From NCBI RefSeq assembly GCF_029784155.1, contig NC_073693.1, forward strand, positions 20,310,002 to 20,374,001: 64,000 nucleotides of DNA. The letters are read 5' to 3'. Shown here in pieces: positions 38,511-49,856 of this stretch (position 1 is the stretch's first letter; each line of letters begins with the position of its first letter). The DNA is from Uranotaenia lowii. Its lineage: Eukaryota; Arthropoda; Insecta; Diptera; Culicidae. The position numbers were made by a program, and so were the translations under genes. The notes under the pieces were generated by a model. That model searched no databases. It saw nothing but the letters and a program-made list of their open reading frames with translations, and was not told the DNA's origin.

Positions 38511-38963
38511 ATGGACGTCCTGAATCGACCGGCAGAGGAATTCGTAAATGACGGTATGGTCGAGGAGCTGTGGGCCATGAAGGCAGTCGACCACGCCGAA
38601 GTTCATTTTAACCTGCTGTGCAGTGTTGATCCGAGACAGCTTCGCCTAACCCCTTACGATGATGAAATCTACGAAGAATTCAGACGCCAGTTTCCCACAA
38701 TGAACGTGGCCTCGATCAACGAAAACGAATTAAAAAGCTCCGAGGAAAAGGAGCGGTGGCGTGCTTACATGGAAAAGTTCAACCGACTCGAGGACTACAG
38801 CTATGGGACTTTGATGCGGGCAAAGGCAACGGAAGAATTTCGACCGGATAATGCAATTTTGGTGGTGAGGATACAGTTTTGGGCTATTGAAATAGCCAGA
38901 AATCGAGAGGGTCTCAACGATGGTATCAGAAAAAAGTTTCGCAGCCGAAGCAAGGAAGAATAA
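38511..38963 (+). CDS. PBDC1: PBDC1 family protein
   Basis: Intronless 150-aa frame. The family (PBDC1, human CXorf26, yeast YPL225W) is a small conserved cytosolic eukaryotic protein. The domain name, polysaccharide biosynthesis, is historical and is not a demonstrated activity. Seen: the N-terminal ELWAMKAVDHAEVHFNLLCS, RLTPYDDEIYEEFRRQFP, KERWRAYMEKFNRLEDYSYG and a basic tail. The length matches the family. The ATG at 38511 follows a likely 5'UTR splice acceptor (TTTTTCAG ending at 38490). It is tail-to-tail with NDUFB7, whose stop lies 247 bp away. Codon use and lack of stops look like a working gene. Family identity is from recalled conservation, not a search. Confidence 0.88.
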   Translation: MDVLNRPAEEFVNDGMVEELWAMKAVDHAEVHFNLLCSVDPRQLRLTPYDDEIYEEFRRQFPTMNVASINENELKSSEEKERWRAYMEKFNRLEDYSYGTLMRAKATEEFRPDNAILVVRIQFWAIEIARNREGLNDGIRKKFRSRSKEE

Positions 38964-39210
38964 AGCGAAGGTGAACTTTTAATTTTGTGTGTTTTTATGA
39001 GGCCATCGGATATGATAACAGCAACTGTTGAAAATGCGACACGGATACTCTACACAATCGATGTCCACCGAGCTTGAATTTATTATGTTTCGTTTGAGTT
39101 GTAGAATTTGAAGAATTACCCTTGTTTAACATTGCTACTGTTTCAAATTAAGGAAATTATAACGACTTACATGATGGGGTTCCCAAGATTGCCACTCGAC
39201 GGCAAGGTTT

Positions 39211-39904
39211 TTATGCGGCCATCTCTTCAGCCCCTCGTTTCTTTTCGATTCTCTGTTTTCTCAGAAGCAATCGTTTCTCGCGCTCGTATTCCTTCATCCG
39301 GTAGATGTAACTGTAGGGAGAAAGATTGAGTTGGTTTTGGAATCACTAAATAAGGTAGATAATGAAACGATTTACTCACTCTTCATATTCACAGTTAAGG
39401 TACTCGTGCTTTTCGTGGGCACACTTAACTGCCCATGGCCAAACGTCAGCCCGGCAGGCACGGTACGCGATCAGCTTGTGGGCACAGTAGTCCCGGTCGG
39501 CCAGAGGTATTTTGGCGGCTTCCATTTCCTGCTCGGTGGCAATCATCACTGAAATCGGGAAAAAAATCATTCGATTATTAACTACCCGGGTGTCAGTCAC
39601 ATTGTTATTGTTTGCAATCCAACAAGCACTTCGAGCAGTTTCTTGACAGACTGCGGCTTAACCTTTTAACGTTATGTAATTTTCTACATAAACATCAGCT
39701 CGCTAGCTTGCAGCTTGATATAATAAATTCTCTTTTTTTTTTATGAATCTGAACCGAAGAGTTCCAACAGTAAAAGGACTTAATTAACGTACCTCGTTCC
39801 TTCCGGCCATTGGGAAAACCGAAATTAGGATCAAATGAAGGATTCTCCAGTGTCTTAGGAGTTCCTTCGGGGTTCGACACGTACAGTGAATAATAGTTGC
39901 CCAT
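39211..39904 (-). CDS. NDUFB7: NADH dehydrogenase 1 beta subcomplex subunit 7
   Basis: Three coding exons (39904-39793, 39548-39380, 39310-39211) join in frame to give 126 aa, with GT-AG introns. This is the B18 accessory subunit of mitochondrial respiratory complex I, on the intermembrane-space side of the membrane arm. Seen: FDPNFGFPNGRKER at the end of exon 1, then TEQEMEAAKIPLADRDYC. The twin CX9C motif is intact: C-AHKLIAYRA-C and C-AHEKHEYLN-C, the cysteines that form the CHCH fold during Mia40-dependent import. The Lys/Arg-rich C-terminal helix is in exon 3. MGN at the start suggests N-myristoylation, as in the mammalian protein. A 5'UTR acceptor is visible upstream, with an exon starting at 39944. 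Head-to-head with VPS8. Confidence 0.95.
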
Positions 39905-40654
39905 TTCCGGTGCGATTCGTGGGAACCTTCAACCTAGCCGGATCCTGAAAGATTGGCAAGAATATTATTTCAAGAGGAATCGGTTTACGAGCGAATAAGA
40001 AAATTTACAGCCACAAAATTCGATTTATCCAGCCAAAAATATTACGACGGACCACTGATGTGATGATTTTGAAGCTGCTGACAGATTTGGAAGAAAACAA
40101 CAGAAAAGAAACATTTTTAACGAAACTACACTGAATGATATCGTCGCGCCAATTCTAATGCATTTTGTTCCTAACTTTTTTTTTTGAGTGTTGACGTTCA
40201 TTATTGCAAAACTTTGAACAGTTAACATCATATAAAATGAAAAATATCATTTGAACGGAATTTTAAACTTTTAATAGCATAAATTTGACATGATCGAGAT
40301 AAAATTCGGACGAAAATGTTTAAAGGATAAAAAAAGCACAAAATTACAAGACAATTTTATTGCGTGTTTCGTTAAGTTTTCAACGTGAACAATCTCTCAA
40401 AAAAACATCCACAACTTTATCGCAGTCGTTATCGTCAACAAATTATCACAAAGTGCAGAAAAGGTCGCGAGTAAAAAGGGAGGCGATTTAATTGCATTTT
40501 CAGCCTTAAAAAATAAGTTCAAGTGGTAAAAATTCCAATCCCTGTTGGCCAGGATAGCGGTGTGCATAAACACGACGGCAAATGTTGTGAATACGAACCG
40601 GAAAACATCGGCGGAAAGCAATATCTCACAGGAAACACCGTCAGTAGCTGAACC
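39905..40654. promoter_or_regulatory. Likely bidirectional promoter region, NDUFB7/VPS8
   Basis: The 750 bp between the divergent start codons of NDUFB7 and VPS8. It must hold both 5'UTRs, including a 5'UTR intron of NDUFB7 with its acceptor at 39945. No clear TATA box or initiator was assigned. Confidence 0.5.
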
Positions 40655-43600
40655 ATGAACAACTTGAAAGCCCCGTCACTTCATTCTCTGCTAGATTCTG
40701 ACCACGGTTCATCGAATGACAGCTTGCTTGCGGAATCATTGCAGCTGGATATAGATGAGGTACGTGTACCATAATTTGATAAGAGAGTTATCGTTGAAGT
40801 AATTGTTTTTTTTTGCGTTTCCAGCTGGACGATGAAGAATATTCAATTCCGGCTGTCAGTGAACTTCCAACGCTGGAAAGCGTGCTCAGTGAAATTGACA
40901 GCGACCTGGACAGTGCATCAGCATTGGGCAGATTTGCTACGGAGAGGGTCGGTTCCAGCACTTCCAGTTATGCGAACAATGGCCGAGGAGGCGATTTGGG
41001 TTCTACACCTACCCCTTCGATAATGGGAGATGACTACGTGAAGCTAGAATCGATTCTGAGACATGTTGTCCTGCAGGGAGTGACTGCACAGCTGTCTTCT
41101 GCGGTGGATCGAGTCGATGCTGGATTGGCCACTTCCTGCACAGTTTCACAGATGATTGCTGTGGGCACCTCACATGGGCACATATTGGCGTTTGATTGTT
41201 CTCAAACGTTAAAATGGTGCTGCCAGGATGGAGTGGCCCAGGGAGCAGTTTCGGCACTAGCTTTCAACGAAGACAACACCCGATTACTGGCCGGATTTGC
41301 TCGGGGGAGTATTCTTATGATAGACGCTTTCAGCGGAGATGTGATTCGAACGCTTAACGAGGTTATCACACCGAACACGGGAGTGCTTCATTTGAAATGG
41401 ACAAACAGGCCGGCTTTGGCGCTTTGTTCCGATTCTGGAGGGTCAGTTTGGAGTCTTAGCTTTACCCGAAGATTGGGCATCCGTGGTTGCGATTCACGGT
41501 GTCTTTTCAGTGGTGCTCGCGGAGAAGTTTGCACAATCGAGCCCCTTCTGCTTGGCGATGAAGATCACCCGCTAAAGAACTATACTCTGGTTGCGTTGGC
41601 CACGTTGAGCAAGTTTTTCGTTGTAATGATTCGACCTCGACTTAAGGTCATAAAATTCCATCCAATGGCTGCGTATCCGGACTGTTTGCCTCTTCTAGCT
41701 TGGCAGATGGTCTTGATTCAAGCGGCTGACTCCTCTCGGACAATTGACCCAGTGTTGGCAGCAGCACGTGGGCCTGACCTTTTCTTTCATCAACTGAGTT
41801 ACACTAGCGGGAGATTTTCTTTAATTTTCTTACGACATATTCACCTGGGATACAACCTGTTGGCGCTGCACTGGCTTGGTCCCAAAACTATAGCTTGTTT
41901 GGATTCGATGGAAATTTTGCACTTATCGGACGTCCGTACTAACAAGGAACTGGAATCGATCGACGTATCCAACGTTGGCCTGATGTACAACTCTGCACAG
42001 TTCAAAGGTCTAGCTACTGGAGGCAATGTTTCTCCGGCGCTTGCTTTGGCTGGGGGATCGGCCTGCTATAACACGGTAGTTTCACAAGGGAGTCAGCTTT
42101 ATCTACTCGCCGGAAAAAGTCTTCACGGGGTCAGCGCAAGGGCCTGGAGTGATCGGATATCTTATCTCACCTCGATGCAACGGTGGGACGAAGCCATCGA
42201 ACTAGCAATTGAGGGTTGGAGGGCTGCCAATGGAAGACATCGACGTTCGGCTGTGGCCAAGGAAAGAATCCTGCGCATGTTTGACGAATACTTGAACGCT
42301 ACCCGTAAAATGCCGGAGCAATGTTTGGAGGGTATAGTAGCATGTCTGATAGAAATAAACGAAAAGTGAGTATGAAAATTGTCTTCTAAAACAGGGTCTA
42401 ATATAATCTTTTTTGTAGGGACCTTCTCTGGCAGGATCTGTACGATCGTCTACCGAACCCGGATTACTATCTGACGATCATAGCTCGACACATCGAGAAC
42501 GACGAACTGAACACAATCGCTCCGGCCGTTGCGCAGGTACTTTGCGATTACTTCTGGCGCAAGGGATACACCGCAAGGCTGGAAAATCTTATACTCAAAC
42601 TGGACTGGCAGTGTCTCGATCTGCACCAGGTGCTAACCATTTGCCGTAAGGAAAAACTCTACCGAGCTCAGATGTACCTCAATACCAAAGCTTTGACCGA
42701 TTACGCCGTTTCCTTGACGGATCTTATCCCGCTAATTCAACCGGACGGCATCGAAGCTAACGATTCTCATTTGGGAAATTGTCTGCTGGTCTATATCTCG
42801 AGTTGTCTTGCTGGACGAGGCTATCCTACTGGAGAAATAGCACCGGAAATGGTTGCCACCGTCAAGCATGAGGTGCTGCGCTGCATAACGGTTATTCATT
42901 CTAAAAATGCTCCCGAAGGAGAACTTCCCTATCCATATCTGAGGACGTTACTAGATTTCGATACTCGGGAAACCCTCAATGTGATTTCGCTGGCATTTCA
43001 AGAAAAGGAGTTCAACGGAGAGCTTGGCCTGTCCCAAAGGCAACGCATTATAAACATCCTCCTGGAAATCCTTACTCCAGAACACGCCCGATGGTCACAA
43101 ATCGGTAGTTTGTTGAATTTCATCGCTCAGCAAATTGCCTCGCGTCAACTTCCGGAAGACGATCTTCTACTGGAAAGAGTGGTAACCTATTTGACGCGGC
43201 AGAGCGAAGAAACAACTGGACCAGAAATATCCCGACGAGAACATTCCGAACAGGAACAAACCTGGCTAGAGTTGCTGCGCTCCAACTGCCTCAGCCACAT
43301 TCCGGACGAAGAACTTTTGCGGATTTCACGTCAGAGTCGATGTTTTCGGGTGACGGAGTACATTCTAGATAAGCTTGGACTTTTCGAAGACATATTTGAC
43401 TGTTATCTTTTGGACGAGTTTCGGCATATCGAACTGTTTAGTTACATTGTTCAGTACAGCGAAGATGAACGAAGACAAGTGCTACCTTTGGTACTAAAAA
43501 ACTTCCACAAACTGTTGGACATCAATTGTGTGGAAACGGCGAGAGTTATAACGGAACAATTTATGCGACATCTCAATAAGTTCCTGCAATTATTGGAAGA

Positions 43601-44643
43601 CTCCGCGGAGAAATTGTTTTTTTTCCTGCGTCAGCTGTTGCGTCTTTCAATTCAACTGGAAACGCGAGATTGCGAGAAGTATCTGGAGCTTCTGTGCCAG
43701 TATCAACCGGATGAGGTTATAGATTTTTTGAAATCAAATGATTCCTATCGTTTGGACTTTGCCGTCAGCACCATCCGAAGCCACGGGATGTCATCGGCCT
43801 TGATCTACTTGTATGAGAAGCAGGGTGATTTTCAAGCGGCCTATTCGGTGGCCATCGATGCCCTGAAAGATGCCACCGAAGATTCGGCCGAGATGTGTGC
43901 AATACAGGTGGGTTACTTTTTTTTAGAAAAAAAAAAATTCAGAATCCTTAATCTGTTTTATTTCTTGTTCCAAGGTTTCTGGATTATGTTCCCGTGCTTC
44001 ATCAGTTCTGTCTGAAGCAGAACGGGAAGAGCTGTGGTTTTCCTTGCTGAAAATAGTTCTGTCCCGATCTGACCTAACGCAAATTACCAAGAACATCCTA
44101 CACTCGGCCAGTGAATTTGTGGATTTAGCGAAATTGGTGCAACTGGTTCTGACATCGGGAACTAAAACGGGAAACTTTGGGGACATCAAGCATGTTCTGA
44201 TCGGAATGTTGTCCAATTCAGCCTACGAAACAGTGCTGCTCCAAACAACGTCCAGTATTTTGGGTCGCGATCTGCATTCGATTCTGGCTAAGGAACGCCG
44301 TCAAGCGCGGAAAGGACTTTGCGTGAAGTCCATCAAGTGCACCATTTGTCGAGCCAAACTGTACAATGCTTCCAAGGATGCCGTTGTTGTGTTTGGCAAT
44401 TGTGGTCACGCGCTCCACAGAGAGTGCGCCAACAGATACTGCACGGTTGAGCCCGATTCCCCCTCATCGGTCGAGACGAACTCTTTTGTTAAGCTACGCT
44501 GTCCACGTTGCGATACCGTTATAGTAGAACGAGAATCTGTTCGAACTGCCGATTGCCGGGTAGATTTGGTACCGGCTCGTAGTGAAGACGCCGGAGACCC
44601 AAGCATTCTCAAAGTCAGTGCCCCTCCCCGAATTGGACTTTGA
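40655..44643 (+). CDS. VPS8: Vacuolar protein sorting-associated protein 8 (CORVET subunit)
   Basis: Four exons (40655-40759, 40825-42365, 42419-43907, 43975-44643) join in frame to 1267 aa. VPS8 is the Rab5-binding subunit of CORVET, the tether for early-endosome fusion. Seen: an acidic N-terminus, a WD40-like beta-propeller (for example IAVGTSHGHILAFDCS and LLAGFARGSILMIDAFSGDV), a long alpha-helical middle (DYFWRKGYTARLENLILKLD, VSLTDLIPLI) and a C-terminal RING finger at about residues 1166-1224. The RING has CTIC, GNCGHALHREC and CPRC, and all zinc ligands appear present. Intron 3 is short and preceded by a poly-A/T tract. The length is similar to other animal VPS8. Shares its upstream region with NDUFB7; a Gypsy element has inserted 440 bp past its stop. 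Confidence 0.93.
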
Positions 44644-45004
44644 AGGCGCAATCTGGATTACACTGATATATCATCTACTTGAAAACAATTGTTTAGTTGT
44701 TCCTTTCACCTAATGGTTCCAATTAACGGAAGCGCCAATGCCATTCTACTTTAGTATGAAAAGATTACTTTAGATTATTTCCTCTACCTTTTATAGATCT
44801 TTTTTTAACAAACTAGAAACCATCTTATAAGGTTATGCATAGTGAAATTAGCCTCAGAATAGTTTCAAAGAGTATAAAATCTAACATTATTATTGCAATT
44901 ATTTATTACATCTATTACAAACTATATAGCATCTAATATATAGACAACAATTATAAGTCATCACTGAAAATTTTATTCGCTCTTATAAAACCATTTGTAG
45001 TACG

Positions 45005-45010
45005 AATAAA
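45005..45010 (+). terminator. Candidate polyadenylation signal of VPS8
   Basis: AATAAA about 360 nt past the VPS8 stop. A second AATAAA lies near 45054, just before the Gypsy left LTR. Either could serve; the retroelement lies downstream of both. Confidence 0.4.
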
Positions 45011-45082
45011 TAATCCAAAGTGTATTGAACGAAATACGAGGAATTATCGGACAAATAAATGTTTCCCAACCTTTGGTAAGTC

Positions 45083-45215
45083 TGTGGGGATTTGATTCTC
45101 GAATTAAAAGTCGACCGTTTAGCATACAAGACAAAGTAAGACTGTTTTATTGTTCTCTCGTTTGAAATCTATTCAGGCGAAAGCTCGGCAATGCAAGTCC
45201 GAGAATTCCGCCACA
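45083..45215 (-). repeat. 3' LTR of Gypsy element 1
   Basis: 133 bp, identical to the 5' LTR at 49079-49211 by direct comparison. Very short for a Gypsy LTR. Confidence 0.95.
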
Positions 45216-45216
45216 T

Positions 45217-45228
45217 AACTCCCCCCAG
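45217..45228 (-). other. Polypurine tract of Gypsy element 1
   Basis: On the minus strand CTGGGGGGAGTT lies between the pol stop codon and the 3' LTR, where second-strand priming is expected. Confidence 0.7.
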
Positions 45229-48200
45229 TTACACCAGAAATCTAATTCTATGCCCGGATGGGGTAACTTTAGTTTTAGTATCAGTTAACGGGTAATTACT
45301 AATATTATCATCACATAAAATTGCAGGCTTCAGTCGATCTATCGTAATTCGTTGACGCTTCCCGTTGATTAACAAATCCATGAACTTGTCACCTCGGTTT
45401 AGGACTTGATAAGGGCCCTCGTATGGTCGCTGCAATGGCCGTTTCACCGAATCAACCCTCACGAAAACGTGAGAACATTTAGCTAGATCTCGCTGAACAA
45501 AAACGGCAGGCTTGGAATGATGAGCAGGTCCATGTGGTTTCAAATCCTGCATAACTTTGCGAAACTGGATTACAAAATCTTCTTGAGAAATTTCGGGAAC
45601 TTTTTCAAAATATTCTCCAGGCAATCTTAAAGATTGTCCGTAAACCAAATCTGCAACGGAGCAGCCGAGATCTTCTCTGTAGGCAGAACGTAAACCAAGT
45701 AAGATGAGTGGAAGACGGTTGACCCAGTGCGTTGCATCCACTGCCATAATAGCTGCTTTTAATGTCCTATGGAAACGCTCGACAAGGCCATTTGCTTGTG
45801 GATGGTATGCAGTCGTTCGGACATGTTGAAAACCATTAATACCTGCTAGCTCTCGAAACAGTTTCGATTCAAACTGTCTCCCTTGGTCCGTTGTGATTCG
45901 CTCCGGCACACCAAAGCGAGAAATCCAAGATGAACAAAGCGCGCGTGCCACAGTTTCAGCGGTCATATCCGCCAATGGTACAGCCTCGGGCCATCGTGTG
46001 AACCTGTCAACGATGGTGAGAAGGTAGCGTTGACCATTAGATGGAGGTAACGGCCCAACTAAATCCACATGAATATGTCGAAAACGCACTTTAGGTAAAT
46101 CAAAAGATTGCAAAGCTGCACGAGTATGGCGATGAACTTTAGACCTCTGGCACGCCAAGCAACTTTCTACAAAATTCTTCACATCTTTATTCATTGAACT
46201 CCAAACGAATCGATCCGAAAGAAGTTTCCGAGTCGCTCGAATTCCGGGGTGTGCTATGCCATGCAAGAACAGTAATACACTTCTTCGATGTTGTGCAGGA
46301 ACGTATGGTCGAACCTTTCCATCGACAGACACATCGCAATAGATTGGTTTAGACGCTAAGGTGGTTTGTCGCAGCAGCAATTTCAGCGATGTCTTTTCAG
46401 AAAGCAATTTTATCAGTTCAGGATCATTAGCTTGATCACAAGCTATTTGCTCATAATCGAGGGGTGAAGGAGCTGAAATGGTCGAAACCCGTGATAAAGC
46501 ATCAGCTACCACATTATTACTTCCGCTAATATGTCTTATGTCAGTCGTAAAACAAGAAATATACTCCAAATATCTTTGCTCATGAGGCAAACGACTATTA
46601 GTGTGTGAGCTCATAGCGTACGTGAGAGGTTTGTGGTCAGTGAAGATAATGAATTTCCTACCTTCAAGCATAAAACGGAAGTATTGTACTGCCTTTTTTG
46701 CTGCTGTCAACTCGCGGCCAAACGTAGAATACTTTTGCTGGGTTCGAGAAAACTTTTCCGAGTAGAAACCCAGTGGCTTCCACAATGACCCATCCAATTG
46801 CTGTAACGCGGCTCCTACAGCGGTATTCGAAGCGTCGACCATGAGAGCGAGCGGCATCCTAGCATCTGGATAGTGTAACAATGTAGCAGCTGACAATGAT
46901 TGCTTACACTGTAGAAACGCTGATCGAGCCGGATCGGTCCACTCTAATTTTCTCGTATCATTTTTCTTGTTCCCTGGGATCAAAGTACGGAGTGACAACT
47001 GCACATCGGAGGCGTGAGGAATGAACCGCTTGTAGCAATTCAATAGTGCCAAAAACCGACGTAAATCCTTCACAGTTGACGGTTCCGGGAACTCTTCAAC
47101 AGCTCTAACACGTTCTGGCAAAGGGAGCACTCCTTCATTACTGATGGTATAACCAAGAAATTCGACGCTTGTTTGTGCAAACTTACTTTTAGCTGTGTTT
47201 ATCACCAAACCAAAACTTTTGAGGCGCTCAAACACTTTTCGCACATGCAGCAGGTGTTCTTCCATCGATGTCGATGCGATGCAAATATCGTCGATATAGA
47301 CCACTACGAACTCGAAATCCCCCAGCAGCTGGTGCATGAACCGTTGGAAGGTTTGCCCAGCATTGCAAAGGCCAAATTGCATACGCGGGAACTCAAACAG
47401 CCCGAAAGGAGTGATGACTGCCGTTTTTTCGATGTCCTCTTCGTTGACAGGAATTTGATGATAAGCACGAATCATATCCAGCGTCGTAAAAACAGACTTT
47501 CCCTTGAATGCATATAAAAGGTCATGAATATGCGGAACGGGATATCTGTCGGGAATAGTCACCTTGTTTAGCGCTCGATAATCGCCAACAAAGCGCCAGT
47601 TTCCATCTTTCTTCGGAACACAATGAAGGGGACTCGCCCAGCTGCTGCTGGAAGGACGGGCGATACCAAGATCGCACATGATCTTAAATTCAGCTTTAGC
47701 AGCTTCGAGTTTTTCAGGAGATAAACGACGAACTTTAAATGCCACTGACGGACCTTTTGTTTGTATGAAATGTTTCACGTTATGTTTTGTTTCGCTTAAC
47801 ATTGAATTTGGCACTGTGATTTCACGAAATTCCAGGAGAAGGTCTCGAAACGGATGATTGACTCCAACTGTTGTCACACCAAAAACAAGAGCAGATGTAA
47901 TTGCACCACACACTTGGAGTCCAGTTTTTTCATCCATTAGTCGATGGTTTTTTAGATCGACTAAAAGTCCGAAGTTAGCCAAAAAGTCTGCACCAATAAT
48001 CGCCATTTTAACGTTGGCGGTAAGAAAATTCCAACAGAACGTGCGTCGCAGACCGAGATCTGTGTTGATGAATTTAGAGCCGTACACTTTTATGTCGCTA
48101 CCGTTTGCTGCATGAAGCTGTATGCCAGTAGGTGGATTCTGCTTATCCGTCATCGAGGCGGGAACAATAGAAACGTCTGATCCGGTGTCAATTAAAAACT

Positions 48201-48288
48201 TGTGTTTACTCGAACGATCATAAATCACAAGACGGCGACTTTTACGAAAATCGCTCACCTCCGCCGATTCAGGTGAACGAAATGTTAG
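45229..48288 (-). CDS. pol: Gypsy element 1 Pol (PR-RT-RH-IN)
   Basis: About 1019 codons, read by -1 frameshift out of gag and ending at TAA 45231-45229. Domains in order, with rough residues from the frameshift: aspartic protease with [14 protein letters not shown] (about 34), reverse transcriptase with [24 protein letters not shown] block and YIDDICIAS (about 329), RNase H with [13 protein letters not shown] (about 486), and integrase. The integrase has an HHCC zinc domain ending SCLACQRSK (about 675-713) and a catalytic triad in [18 protein letters not shown] and [10 protein letters not shown] with the normal 35-residue D-E spacing. No stops or frame breaks, so it may be active. An ATG-less GTG at 48258 is not a likely independent start. 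Confidence 0.93.
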   Translation of the reverse strand, partial: LTFRSPESAEVSDFRKSRRLVIYDRSSKHKFLIDTGSDVSIVPASMTDKQNPPTGIQLHAANGSDIKVYGSKFINTDLGLRRTFCWNFLTANVKMAIIGADFLANFGLLVDLKNHRLMDEKTGLQVCGAITSALVFGVTTVGVNHPFRDLLLEFREITVPNSMLSETKHNVKHFIQTKGPSVAFKVRRLSPEKLEAAKAEFKIMCDLGIARPSSSSWASPLHCVPKKDGNWRFVGDYRALNKVTIPDRYPVPHIHDLLYAFKGKSVFTTLDMIRAYHQIPVNEEDIEKTAVITPFGLFEFPRMQFGLCNAGQTFQRFMHQLLGDFEFVVVYIDDICIASTSMEEHLLHVRKVFERLKSFGLVINTAKSKFAQTSVEFLGYTISNEGVLPLPERVRAVEEFPEPSTVKDLRRFLALLNCYKRFIPHASDVQLSLRTLIPGNKKNDTRKLEWTDPARSAFLQCKQSLSAATLLHYPDARMPLALMVDASNTAVGAALQQLDGSLWKPLGFYSEKFSRTQQKYSTFGRELTAAKKAVQYFRFMLEGRKFIIFTDHKPLTYAMSSHTNSRLPHEQRYLEYISCFTTDIRHISGSNNVVADALSRVSTISAPSPLDYEQIACDQANDPELIKLLSEKTSLKLLLRQTTLASKPIYCDVSVDGKVRPYVPAQHRRSVLLFLHGIAHPGIRATRKLLSDRFVWSSMNKDVKNFVESCLACQRSKVHRHTRAALQSFDLPKVRFRHIHVDLVGPLPPSNGQRYLLTIVDRFTRWPEAVPLADMTAETVARALCSSWISRFGVPERITTDQGRQFESKLFRELAGINGFQHVRTTAYHPQANGLVERFHRTLKAAIMAVDATHWVNRLPLILLGLRSAYREDLGCSVADLVYGQSLRLPGEYFEKVPEISQEDFVIQFRKVMQDLKPHGPAHHSKPAVFVQRDLAKCSHVFVRVDSVKRPLQRPYEGPYQVLNRGDKFMDLLINGKRQRITIDRLKPAILCDDNISNYPLTDTKTKVTPSGHRIRFLV

Positions 48289-49049
48289 TTTTTTGAAAAC
48301 TCACAAGGGTCACGACATCGTGAGGCACGATTACCATACTTTTTATGATACCAACATAATTCACGGTCAGATTTTGAAGTTGACCGGCTTCGAGATGCTG
48401 AACGGGTTTTCATACGTCGAACTTCTGCCGACAGCAACGTTATTTGTTCTTGCAAATCCATAAGCGACGAATCATTAACAGAAGCCACATCCTGTTTCGT
48501 TGATGAAGAAGAACTTGTCGCAATAGCTGACACGTTTTGTGTGCTCTCCATCATTTTATCGGCCATTGCCGCTATTTTGTCGATATCACCATCACTGATG
48601 ACGAGAACAGCTTTCACATGAGGCGGCAATCTTTGAAGGAACAGCATCTTTAGCAAATCATCAGTGACTTTGAGGTTAGCCGCTAACTCCCTCATTCTGG
48701 CCAGCAAATGAGTAGGTCGCATGTCACCGAGATCAGTGGAACCAAGCAGTTGCTCCAATTTCCCTTCGGCTGAAACTTCGAAACGGGAAATGAGCCGTTC
48801 CTTAACAGCGATATATTTATCGTGCTCCGGAGGATGGGCCACTAAATCGGATATATGGCATATAACATTTTGATCAATTTTTGCCACGATGTGGTAGAAC
48901 TTTGTGTGGTCTCGTACAACATTAGCTAAAGCAAATTGGGCCTCGGCTTGTGCGAACCACATAGCAGGATCAGAACGCCAAAACTCTGGTAATTTCACAG
49001 CCACCGAAGCCGTACGATGTGGCTGCCCCTCCTGCTCGTTATCCGACAT
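48285..49049 (-). CDS. gag: Gypsy element 1 Gag
   Basis: A 254-aa capsid/nucleocapsid protein. I chose the ATG at 49049 ([16 protein letters not shown]), the first one after the primer site. A longer upstream frame would run through the primer site. Seen: [20 protein letters not shown], typical of Gag capsid starts in insect Gypsy elements, and a C-terminal zinc motif [18 protein letters not shown]. The zinc motif has a C-H-C-C order rather than the retroviral C-C-H-C. The frame ends FSKN-stop inside the frameshift region. Confidence 0.9.
   Translation of the reverse strand: MSDNEQEGQPHRTASVAVKLPEFWRSDPAMWFAQAEAQFALANVVRDHTKFYHIVAKIDQNVICHISDLVAHPPEHDKYIAVKERLISRFEVSAEGKLEQLLGSTDLGDMRPTHLLARMRELAANLKVTDDLLKMLFLQRLPPHVKAVLVISDGDIDKIAAMADKMMESTQNVSAIATSSSSSTKQDVASVNDSSLMDLQEQITLLSAEVRRMKTRSASRSRSTSKSDRELCWYHKKYGNRASRCRDPCEFSKN
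48288..48294 (-). promoter_or_regulatory. -1 ribosomal frameshift site, Gypsy element 1
   Basis: The heptamer A AAA AAC is in exact X XXY YYZ phase with gag and lies directly before the gag stop TAA (48287-48285). A shift of -1 here enters the pol frame with no stop in between. This is one of the classical retroviral slippery sequences. Confidence 0.85.
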
Positions 49050-49063
49050 TTTATATTTTTTCG

Positions 49064-49077
49064 CGTCGGGGTCACCA
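49064..49077 (-). other. Primer binding site of Gypsy element 1
   Basis: TGGTGACCCCGACG, one base inside the 5' LTR, is complementary to the CCA-tailed 3' end of animal tRNA-Trp (recalled ...CGTCGGGGTCA plus CCA). Confidence 0.8.
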
Positions 49078-49078
49078 A

Positions 49079-49211
49079 TGTGGGGATTTGATTCTCGAAT
49101 TAAAAGTCGACCGTTTAGCATACAAGACAAAGTAAGACTGTTTTATTGTTCTCTCGTTTGAAATCTATTCAGGCGAAAGCTCGGCAATGCAAGTCCGAGA
49201 ATTCCGCCACA
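49079..49211 (-). repeat. 5' LTR of Gypsy element 1
   Basis: 133 bp, identical to the 3' LTR. Followed on the outside by the target duplication AGTC. Confidence 0.95.
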
Positions 49212-49215
49212 AGTC

Positions 49216-49856
49216 CTTTGGCAGTCACTTAGAATGGAAAGAAACAATGTCCTTGGCAGTTGAAAAAAAAATCGGAAAAAACCCGGTTTAAAAGTTTCAT
49301 GAATCAAAACGTATCGAATTGTATATTCAGCGGAAGTTAATTCGCTGTACAGGACATGCTGTAGGTGTTTGCTAGAAATCCAGTTGGAACGATATGCTAA
49401 GATCAGGGGAAGGAGGATTTGGCGAATGTAAGATATTTGAGAGATTGAAGACCGGTTGTCACAGACCGAGTTAATTACTTAAACTTTGTTCATTAAATGC
49501 CTAAAGACTTAATTAAATTAAAAAAATTCACAAATGCCCGGATGTTGTCACTTCGACTGTTACTTTTAACTACGCAAAATAAACCCGTAAAGTTTAGGTT
49601 TGAAGAATACTATTTATTTACTATACGTCAGGGTAAACATTTTTGCAAATCTAATCGATAAAGTACGTTCACAATCATTCCTAAAAATTAAATCACAAGT
49701 TTTTAAGATAAGTATGGATGGAAACGGAAATATTCTCTCTGTAGTATACAAGTTTCTATAAAAAACAACTACGTATAAATGCCGATAACTTCACGATAGC
49801 TAGGTTTGCCTACTTCATGCACACTCGATACACAGCACACATTGGTTACTGCACTA
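49216..49856. other. Gap between Gypsy element 1 and the zinc-finger-like gene
   Basis: The half next to 49857 should be the 3'UTR of the minus-strand gene; a minus-strand AATAAA lies near 49614. The rest is pre-insertion DNA continuous with 44.65-45.08 kb. No gene seen. Confidence 0.45.

Larger units (their letters stand above)
45083..49211 (-). mobile_element. Complete Ty3/Gypsy retrotransposon (CsRn1-like)
   Basis: A 4129-bp element with 133-bp LTRs (45083-45215 and 49079-49211) that look identical base for base, TG...CA ends and a 4-bp target duplication AGTC (45079-45082 and 49212-49215). Order on the minus strand: 5' LTR, primer site, gag, -1 frameshift, pol (protease, reverse transcriptase, RNase H, integrase), polypurine tract, 3' LTR. 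Both frames are intact. A primer site matching tRNA-Trp and an unusual C-H-C-C Gag zinc motif are, to my knowledge, traits of the CsRn1 clade. The assignment is from memory. Confidence 0.93.
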
